Shown in pieces: positions 1 through 4,826 of a stretch of DNA of 5,410 nucleotides. Both the position numbers and the translations under genes were made by a program. Position 1 is the stretch's first letter. Each line of letters starts with the position of its first letter. The stretch is from Gemmatimonadota bacterium (GTDB taxonomy: Bacteria; Latescibacterota; UBA2968; UBA8231): positions 1 to 5,410 of the forward strand of contig VXZF01000191.1 in the NCBI GenBank assembly GCA_009845645.1, in the 5' to 3' direction. The notes beneath the pieces were generated by a model. It was given only the letters and a program-made list of their open reading frames with translations, did no database searches and was not told the origin of the DNA.

Positions 1-323
1 ATGCAATTCCTCCTAATACTCTCTGTACTTCCACGATCACGTATGCAGAACTACAATATGGGGTCGAGCGGTCTTCGTCGAAAAAAATGAACCAGCGCAT
101 TTTGGCCGATTTCGTCGCCCACCTAGCCGTGCAGCCTTGGGATGTGGAAGCGGCTCGGCAATACGGTAAAATCCGCACTAGCTTAGAAAAAAGGGGCAAG
201 CCCATCGGCAATATGGATCTGCTAATCGCTGCCCATGCCCTGAGTCAGCAGTGCATCCTAGTGAGCAATAACCTGAGAGAGTTCAGCCGGATTCAGGGAT
301 TGCAATGTGAAAACTGGGTCTAA
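1..323 (+). CDS. vapC: VapC-family PIN-domain toxin (type II toxin-antitoxin), 5' end missing
   Basis: Probable Mg2+-dependent endoribonuclease toxin of a VapBC module, acting on RNA in the cytoplasm. The reading frame is already open at the left edge (first full codon at 3) and gives 106 residues, so about 25-35 N-terminal residues are missing, including the first catalytic Asp expected in an LDTN-type motif. The visible part has the second acidic residue in TITYAELQYG (Glu codon at 48-50), the third in GNMDLLIAAHA (Asp codon at 216-218), and the C-terminal VSNNLREF motif followed by GLQCENW, the ending typical of enterobacterial-type VapC. The internal ATG at 87 is not the start, because conserved family sequence lies upstream of it in the same frame. 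The vapB antitoxin should lie just left of the window. The gene looks less GC-rich than the catabolic genes downstream, as is common for mobile toxin-antitoxin modules. The family call is firm. Whether the full gene is intact cannot be seen. Confidence 0.88.
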   Translation, partial: AIPPNTLCTSTITYAELQYGVERSSSKKMNQRILADFVAHLAVQPWDVEAARQYGKIRTSLEKRGKPIGNMDLLIAAHALSQQCILVSNNLREFSRIQGLQCENWV

Positions 324-473
324 GCCTCGGGCGAATAGCGCCGTTCAGGCAAGGACTAGAAATTTTGTTCCCTAGTATGAGCTAGAAATCCCACGCGCTC
401 ATGTCGGCCATTTCTCGCGCTTTGCCGAAAGGCAGCTTGCCCTATTGAAATAGATAGACTGCTAGTTCTCACT

Positions 474-492
474 TCAATTGGTGGAAAATTGA
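474..492. repeat. Inverted repeat TCAATT-N7-AATTGA overlapping the -35 box; possible operator
   Basis: A perfect 6-bp inverted repeat (474-479 and 487-492, spacer of 7) lies immediately upstream of, and partly inside, the -35 hexamer of the promoter at 489-517. A regulator bound here would compete with RNA polymerase, as many repressors of catabolic operons do. The repeat is short and AT-rich, so chance is possible. No regulator gene is in the window, and the half-sites do not match a LacI-type or GntR-type consensus that I recognise. Confidence 0.35.
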
Positions 493-517
493 CAGTCTCC
501 GTGCCCCCGTCTATTAT
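489..517 (+). promoter_or_regulatory. Sigma70-type promoter of the catabolic operon
   Basis: TTGACA at 489-494 matches the -35 consensus fully. After a 17-nt spacer, TATTAT at 512-517 matches the -10 consensus at five of six positions. Transcription would start around 524-525, leaving a leader of about 25 nt before the ATG at 550. The position in the only sizeable non-coding stretch before five co-directional genes supports it as the operon promoter. Such a good match suggests strong basal activity unless it is repressed. Confidence 0.75.
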
Positions 518-533
518 TCAGCCGACCAAATTA

Positions 534-541
534 GAGAGGAG
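534..541 (+). promoter_or_regulatory. Strong Shine-Dalgarno site for the first oxidoreductase
   Basis: GAGAGGAG lies 8 nt before the ATG at 550 and is strongly complementary to the 3' end of 16S rRNA. It fixes the ATG at 550 as the start, and the encoded N-terminus enters the Rossmann beta strand at once (MIGFAVVGLG). The whole leader from the predicted transcription start is little longer than this site, leaving no room for a riboswitch or attenuator. Confidence 0.75.
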
Positions 542-549
542 TTAGTCAA

Positions 550-1536
550 ATGATCGGATTTGCCGTTGTAGGGTTGGGCATGGGGCGCAATCGCGCCCGG
601 CAAGTAGCTGAGACCGAAGGGGCTGAACTGCGCGTGGTCGTCGATCTCAACGAGGACTTGGCCCGCCAAGTAGGTGAGGAAATGGGCTGTGCGTGGTGTA
701 CGGCCCTCGAAGACGCCTTAGGTCGGGATGATGTGGATGTCGTGTTGGTGATGACTCCGAGCGGGCTGCACGCATCCATAGGCGTTGAGGCGCTCAGAGC
801 CGGCAAGCACGTCATCACCACCAAGCCCATGGACGTCAGCACCAAAGCCTGCGACGAGCTGATCGCCGCAGCCGACGCGGGAGGACTCTTGCTTGGCGTC
901 GACTACCAAAGCCGTTACGTCGATAACAACTACCGCGTCGCCGAAGCCCTCAAGCAGGGCCTATTGGGCAAGCCCATACTCGGAGAGGTGCGCTTTAAGT
1001 GGTTTCGCTCGCAGGAGTACTTTGAACACAGCGGCGGCTGGCGCGGCACTTGGGCCATGGACGGGGGTGGGTCGCTGGCCAACCAGGGGTCGCACCTGAT
1101 CGATCTCTTGCTGTGGTTCATGGGCGTGCCCAAGACCGTCTATGGCGAAACGGCGATTATGAACCACGATATTGAGACCGAGGATATTGGTCAGGCCATT
1201 TTGAATTTCGAAAGCGGGGCCAAGGGAGGCATCTTAGGTACGACGACCTTCCCAGCAAGTCCCTACTTTAGCGCCGAGGTTCACGGCAGCGAAGGGGGGG
1301 TGTTGCTGGACGCCGTGTTGTCGGGCGAGATGCGCGTCTTTGGCGATGGACTGGAAGAGAAGTTACTGGCCATAGACAATTCGCTGACCAACGTCGTCGA
1401 GGACGTGGTCTCGGCCCTAGAGAGCGGGACCGCTCTGCGGGTGGATGGCCGCGAGGGCCGCCGCACGGTGGCACTGTTGGAAAACATCTACCGCTCGGCG
1501 CGGGAAGGAAAGGTAGTGGATTACCATGACGGATAA
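550..1536 (+). CDS. Gfo/Idh/MocA family NAD(P)-dependent oxidoreductase, first copy
   Basis: Predicted cytosolic 328-residue dehydrogenase, normal length for the family, that would oxidise or reduce a hydroxyl or keto group on a sugar or cyclitol using NAD(P). The N-terminal Rossmann domain (about residues 1-120) begins with the dinucleotide-binding VGLGMGR motif at residues 7-13. Asp32, at the end of beta strand 2, is where an NAD-preferring enzyme carries an acidic residue. The usual EKP motif reads TKP (91-93), keeping the catalytic Lys92. The C-terminal alpha/beta domain has the GGW stretch near 162-164 and GGGSLANQGSHLIDL (172-186), which holds the conserved His182 and Asp185. Asn178 sits where inositol dehydrogenase has the catalytic Asp, a replacement I recall as not rare in the family. 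The gene follows a strong promoter and Shine-Dalgarno, and its last 11 bp overlap the next oxidoreductase gene, indicating co-transcription and probably coupled translation. Family assignment is secure. The substrate is unknown. Confidence 0.92.
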   Translation: MIGFAVVGLGMGRNRARQVAETEGAELRVVVDLNEDLARQVGEEMGCAWCTALEDALGRDDVDVVLVMTPSGLHASIGVEALRAGKHVITTKPMDVSTKACDELIAAADAGGLLLGVDYQSRYVDNNYRVAEALKQGLLGKPILGEVRFKWFRSQEYFEHSGGWRGTWAMDGGGSLANQGSHLIDLLLWFMGVPKTVYGETAIMNHDIETEDIGQAILNFESGAKGGILGTTTFPASPYFSAEVHGSEGGVLLDAVLSGEMRVFGDGLEEKLLAIDNSLTNVVEDVVSALESGTALRVDGREGRRTVALLENIYRSAREGKVVDYHDG

Positions 1537-2554
1537 AGTATGCGCTGCTCTCGTTGGGCTGGACAATCCTCACAGCCGTGGGTGGCTGACTTCACTGCAA
1601 CACTGCGAGGCAGTGGGTCGGTTAGTCGTTTGTACGGCCGAAGAATGCACTGATGTCGATCAGGTGTATGGTAGCCTAGATGAGTTACTGGCGGCCGAGA
1701 AGCTGGGATTAGCCATAGTGTGCACGCGCAATGATCAAGCGCCAGACCGCATCGCACAGCTTTTGCAGGCTGGCGTGCCGGTTATTGCCGAGAAACCGGT
1801 CGCGCGCACGGCTGCTGATATCGCTCGCCTCAACGAAATAGCCGCCGAGCAGCAGGTCTTGTGGGCAACGGCCTTTTTGAACCGCTGTCATCCGATTGCC
1901 GGAAAAGCGCGCGAATTCGTCGCCGCAGGTGTCCTAGGCCGCATCGTCTCTATCGAGGGGCGGATGATCACCAGTACCGTCCAGCAGCGCAATCCAGCTC
2001 ACTGGCTCTTTGACCGCGCACAGGCGGGCGGGGGCATCCTGCATTGGCTGGCGGTCCATACGGTCGATTTGATTCGCTATATCAGCGGTCTAGAGTACAA
2101 GGGCGTCAGCGCGCACAAGGCAACGCTGAGCGGTACTGGCATCGACGTCGAGGACGTGCTTGCCGCTTCGTTTTGCATGGATAACGGCGCGCTGGGCAGC
2201 CTCCACGCTGGCTATGTCCTGCCGCGCCGCTACGGCGATATCTACTTGTGTTTCAGGGGGACCGCAGGGGATGCAACTTGGGTGATGCAAAATTGGGACG
2301 GACGCGGCGACCGGCTCATCGTCCAGAGCCAAGCCGAGGGCTGGACCGAGGACGAGTACCGCCAATTTGACCTCTCGGTCGGCGAGGCTCCCGGGTACGG
2401 CGGGGCGGCCGGATTGGGTTTTATCGCCGACTTTGTCGCCGCTAGCCGTGGACAAGGTACTTTTATCACCAATGGCGACGATGCTTGGCAGGCTATGCGC
2501 TTTGTTGAGGCGGCGTATGACGCCGCTGAACGAGGCTGCCAACTCGAACTATAA
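1526..2554 (+). CDS. Gfo/Idh/MocA family oxidoreductase, second copy with altered active-site motif
   Basis: Predicted cytosolic NAD(P)-dependent oxidoreductase of 342 residues. The Rossmann fold starts at residue 5 (VCAALVGLDNPHSRGW), where the usual GxGxxG loop is replaced by GLDNPHSRG. The EKP motif is intact at 89-91, with Lys90 the expected catalytic lysine. The C-terminal domain carries GGGILHWLAVHTVDL (168-182): His178 and Asp181 are conserved, but Trp174 occupies the position four before the His that holds Asp in inositol dehydrogenase. I recall GGGILHWL-type motifs in other environmental members, so this is probably a recognised subfamily and not decay. Nothing suggests a pseudogene. 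The ATG at 1526 lies inside the end of the preceding gene (11-bp overlap) with a purine-rich AAGGTAG about 9 nt upstream, so translation is probably coupled. The two oxidoreductases differ throughout and are not a recent duplication. They may act on successive intermediates, or form a mixed complex. Confidence 0.9.
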   Translation: MTDKVCAALVGLDNPHSRGWLTSLQHCEAVGRLVVCTAEECTDVDQVYGSLDELLAAEKLGLAIVCTRNDQAPDRIAQLLQAGVPVIAEKPVARTAADIARLNEIAAEQQVLWATAFLNRCHPIAGKAREFVAAGVLGRIVSIEGRMITSTVQQRNPAHWLFDRAQAGGGILHWLAVHTVDLIRYISGLEYKGVSAHKATLSGTGIDVEDVLAASFCMDNGALGSLHAGYVLPRRYGDIYLCFRGTAGDATWVMQNWDGRGDRLIVQSQAEGWTEDEYRQFDLSVGEAPGYGGAAGLGFIADFVAASRGQGTFITNGDDAWQAMRFVEAAYDAAERGCQLEL

Positions 2555-2578
2555 TAATTAAGTGGTTACATCAACCTA

Positions 2579-3781
2579 ATGTGCACCAAGAAAATAGCTG
2601 CTATCCAAACCTTTGAACTGTCGCCCCCGCTGCCGAGCGAGGAAGGGACTCGACCGCTGCGGGAGCAGTCGTGGCTTTGGGCACCTAAGCAGGCCACGCC
2701 AATGGATAAATTCGCGCCCGAGGAGCGGCTCATGCCCAAGCCGGGCGGAGCGATCTGGGTCAAGGTCATTGCCGAGGACGGCACCTTTGGCTTGGGCCGC
2801 ACGGATTCGGGCCATGCGACCCAGCCGATCATTGCCGAGTGCTTAGCGCCCCTAGTCGTAGGGCAAGAGGTGGGTGCCATTGACCGGTGCAACGATCGCA
2901 TGTGGAGGGGGACGCTTTCCTTTGGCAACGAAGGACTTACGGCCCGAGCGGTCGCTGGAGTCGATCTGGCGCTGTGGGACCTGTGGGGCAAAACCCTCGA
3001 CCAGCCCGTCTATCGGCTGGCCGGAGGCCCGCAGCGCACTCAGATGGAAGTCTATGCCACTGGCAACGATGTCGATTGGTACTTGGAGTTGGGCTTCAAA
3101 AAGTTCAAGCTAGCTCGTCCGCACGGACCCGTTGATGGGCAAGCCGGAATCGACGGCACGGTCGAACTGATGGCCAAGTGCCGCGAGTTAATCGGTCCGG
3201 ACGCCGACTTAATGCTCGATTGCTGGATGACCTTTGACCTCGACTTTGCCGTGCGCATCTGCGAGGCGCTCAAGCCATATCGGATGCGCTGGATGGAAGA
3301 AATGCTGATGCCCCACGACTGGGAGGGGCACCGCGCCTTGCGTCAGCGCGTGCCTTGGCAGACGCTGGCCGACGGCGAGCACTGGTCCACTCGCCATCCC
3401 GGTATGAGGGCCGTTCAAGAGCGGCTCGTCGATTTGATCCAAGCTGATATCTACTGGATAGGGGGTTTTACCGAGGCGATGAAGCTGGCCCACTACGCCG
3501 ATGCACAAGGCGTCCAGATGTGTCTGCACACTGGAGGCAATGATCCGTACGGCCAGCACTGGACGGCGGCGATGCCCAATACCCCGCTGATCGAGTTTTT
3601 CGTCGGATCTCTGCCCGGGGTGCCGCTGGCGGAATGCTATATCGGGACGCCTTCGAATTGGGGGCAGCGACACTACAAGGTTCCGCCGGGAACCAACGTG
3701 CCGCAAAACGGCCTGCTTGGTCTGCCCAAGGGCCCCGGCTTTGGGATCGACATCCCCGAGGACTGGCTAAGGGAGCTGTAA
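2579..3781 (+). CDS. Enolase superfamily sugar-acid dehydratase, L-rhamnonate-dehydratase-like
   Basis: Predicted cytosolic Mg2+-dependent acid-sugar dehydratase of 400 residues, close to the length of RhmD (about 400). The N-terminal capping domain (about 1-125) contains ATPMDKF (39-45), nearly identical to a segment of L-rhamnonate dehydratase. Next come VDLALWDLWGK (128-138), PVYRLAGG (143-150) and YATGND (159-164), all RhmD-like. In the barrel, Lys175 and Lys177 form a KxK, though RhmD itself keeps only the second. Metal ligands are Asp214 (LMLDCWM), Glu240 or Glu241 (WMEEML) and Glu267 (DGEHW). His317 (CLHTGG) and Asp290 (IQADI) form the expected His-Asp dyad, and His268 follows the third ligand as in RhmD. 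All catalytic residues are therefore present. The capping loop differs: Trp32 aligns where I place the substrate-contacting His of RhmD, and the following loop is about four residues shorter, so the substrate may not be L-rhamnonate. The ATG at 2579 has only a weak Shine-Dalgarno, but an in-frame stop at 2555-2557 excludes an earlier start. Confidence 0.87.
   Translation: MCTKKIAAIQTFELSPPLPSEEGTRPLREQSWLWAPKQATPMDKFAPEERLMPKPGGAIWVKVIAEDGTFGLGRTDSGHATQPIIAECLAPLVVGQEVGAIDRCNDRMWRGTLSFGNEGLTARAVAGVDLALWDLWGKTLDQPVYRLAGGPQRTQMEVYATGNDVDWYLELGFKKFKLARPHGPVDGQAGIDGTVELMAKCRELIGPDADLMLDCWMTFDLDFAVRICEALKPYRMRWMEEMLMPHDWEGHRALRQRVPWQTLADGEHWSTRHPGMRAVQERLVDLIQADIYWIGGFTEAMKLAHYADAQGVQMCLHTGGNDPYGQHWTAAMPNTPLIEFFVGSLPGVPLAECYIGTPSNWGQRHYKVPPGTNVPQNGLLGLPKGPGFGIDIPEDWLREL
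3769..3775 (+). promoter_or_regulatory. Shine-Dalgarno that decides the GTG start at 3784
   Basis: AAGGGAG ends 8 nt before the GTG at 3784 and lies in the last codons of the preceding gene, whose stop is at 3779-3781. Spacing and strength are ideal. This makes GTG 3784 the start in preference to the in-frame ATG at 3634, which would force a 148-bp overlap and add about 50 residues unlike any enolase superfamily N-terminus. The geometry implies coupled translation of the two enolase superfamily genes. Confidence 0.75.
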
Positions 3782-3783
3782 TC

Positions 3784-4794
3784 GTGAAAATCACCCAGAT
3801 CGAAGAGTTTGTCACCGCAGTGCCGCATATTCCCTCAATTGAAAAGAGTCGTCCCGGACATTACTTGGAACAGCCCATCAGCCTGATTAAAGTGCATACC
3901 GACGAGGGGATCTATGGAGTGGGAGAAGGGGGACGCGGCGGCTCGTTGGCCAGCTTGGAGGACGAGTGGATCGGCGTCGATCCCATGCAGGTCAACTTGG
4001 GGGACAAAGGAGGAGCGATGATCATGGCCCTGTACGACATCGTCGGCAAGGCCCTCGGGGTGCCAGCTTGGAAGCTGATGGGATCCAAGCATTGGGACCG
4101 AGTGCCGGTGGGCTGGTGGTCGCCGCCGCTGGAGCCGCGCGAATTCGCCGCTATGGCCGAGGAAGGGGCCAAGCGAGGGTTTAAAACCCACAAGCTCAAG
4201 GCACGGCCTTGGAACATCGTCGAGACCGTCAAGCTGATGACCAAAGCTGCTGGCCCGGACTACGGCATTATCGTCGATCCGAATTTCACTTTCGGCGATT
4301 TGAGCACCAGCCTGCGGTTGGCCGAGTCATTAGAGCCGTATAACATTGAGGCGTTTGAGGATCCCTTCCAGTACTTGCCGGGCTGGCATCAGTACCGCGA
4401 TTTTCGCCGCCACACCCGCATCCGGCTCGCGCCCCATTTAGGCGATCCGCAGATGGTGCTGAGCGCGGTCCGCGCCGAGGCGGCCGATTGCTTCAATCTG
4501 GGTGGCAACGTCGAGCGCGCGCAAATCTGCGCCGGCATGGCCGCGGCGGCCGGGATGCCGGTCTGGTTACAGGTCGTGGGGTTGGGATTAGGCGTGTCGG
4601 GTGCGTATGGCACGCACGTCCACGCGACTATTCCCAATGCAACTATTCCCTCCGACAGCCTACATTTCACGCGCGAAAACGACCTAATCGGCGGTGCGCT
4701 GACGCCGGTTGATGGTCATGTTACCGTGCCAGACGGGCCTGGGTTGGGCGTTGAGCTAGACATGGAAGCTGTGGAGAAGTATCGCGTGGGGTAG
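3784..4794 (+). CDS. Divergent mandelate racemase/muconate lactonizing enzyme-like protein, shortened capping domain
   Basis: Predicted cytosolic enolase superfamily protein of 336 residues, shorter than the usual 360-400. The GTG at 3784 starts a typical capping-domain strand (MKITQIEEFV) and is preceded by a strong Shine-Dalgarno. GVGEGGRGG (45-53) and MALYDIVGKALGVPAWKLMG (81-100) mark the capping domain, but only about 30 residues separate them, roughly 20-30 fewer than usual. The barrel keeps KxK (Lys137, Lys139), first ligand Asp165 in VDPN, and second ligand Glu192 in FEDP. The third ligand, normally Glu in a GE motif, is absent: the segment reads LAPHLGDP (215-222), with His218 the nearest candidate. 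The usual strand-6 Asp is replaced by the CFNLGG segment (Asn238), and VWLQVVG (260-266) stands where a catalytic His is expected. The C-terminus (DGPGLGVELD) is family-typical. It begins 2 bp after the RhmD-like gene and is surely co-transcribed. It could be an active enzyme with unusual metal binding, or a non-canonical partner protein. The fold call is secure, the reaction unknown. Confidence 0.85.
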   Translation: MKITQIEEFVTAVPHIPSIEKSRPGHYLEQPISLIKVHTDEGIYGVGEGGRGGSLASLEDEWIGVDPMQVNLGDKGGAMIMALYDIVGKALGVPAWKLMGSKHWDRVPVGWWSPPLEPREFAAMAEEGAKRGFKTHKLKARPWNIVETVKLMTKAAGPDYGIIVDPNFTFGDLSTSLRLAESLEPYNIEAFEDPFQYLPGWHQYRDFRRHTRIRLAPHLGDPQMVLSAVRAEAADCFNLGGNVERAQICAGMAAAAGMPVWLQVVGLGLGVSGAYGTHVHATIPNATIPSDSLHFTRENDLIGGALTPVDGHVTVPDGPGLGVELDMEAVEKYRVG

Positions 4795-4806
4795 GGCACC
4801 CTGAAC

Positions 4807-4819
4807 CCCGGCGCGGGAG
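4807..4819 (+). promoter_or_regulatory. Shine-Dalgarno for the GTG at 4827, within a small hairpin
   Basis: GGGAG at 4815-4819 lies 7 nt before the GTG at 4827 and decides that start. It repeats the GGGAG-plus-GTG arrangement of the preceding gene. CCCG at 4807-4810 can pair with CGGG at 4814-4817 around a GCG loop, so three Gs of the Shine-Dalgarno could be partly masked until ribosomes finishing the upstream gene open the helix. The Shine-Dalgarno is convincing. The hairpin is only 4 bp and could be incidental. Confidence 0.55.
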
Positions 4820-4826
4820 TCACACC

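Noticed and set aside
87..323. ATG at 87 as the true start of a short 78-residue VapC
   Set aside because: Conserved VapC sequence, including the catalytic Glu in AELQYG, lies upstream in the same frame, which is open to the window edge.
324..350. Possible terminator hairpin after vapC
   Set aside because: GGCG/CGCC with an outer GCCT/AGGC forms an interrupted stem, and no run of T follows directly, so an intrinsic terminator is not supported.
423..434. TGCC-GAAA-GGCA hairpin with a GNRA-type loop
   Set aside because: Only four base pairs, upstream of the promoter, with no surrounding conserved RNA structure, so it is probably chance.
1294..1300. Run of seven G in the first oxidoreductase, and seven A at 81-87 in vapC, as phase-variation tracts
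   Set aside because: Both frames are intact across the runs, the tracts are short, and these enzymes are not typical phase-variable genes.
3209..3706. Antisense frame of 165 codons opposite the RhmD-like gene
   Set aside because: It is opposite a strongly recognisable gene, and its Arg-, Pro- and Ser-rich product has no family features. Similar antisense frames at 2090-2542 and 2566-2991 were rejected for the same reason.
3634..3783. In-frame ATG at 3634 as the start of the second enolase superfamily gene
   Set aside because: It would overlap the RhmD-like gene by 148 bp and add residues unrelated to the fold. GTG 3784 has an excellent Shine-Dalgarno and a family-like N-terminus.
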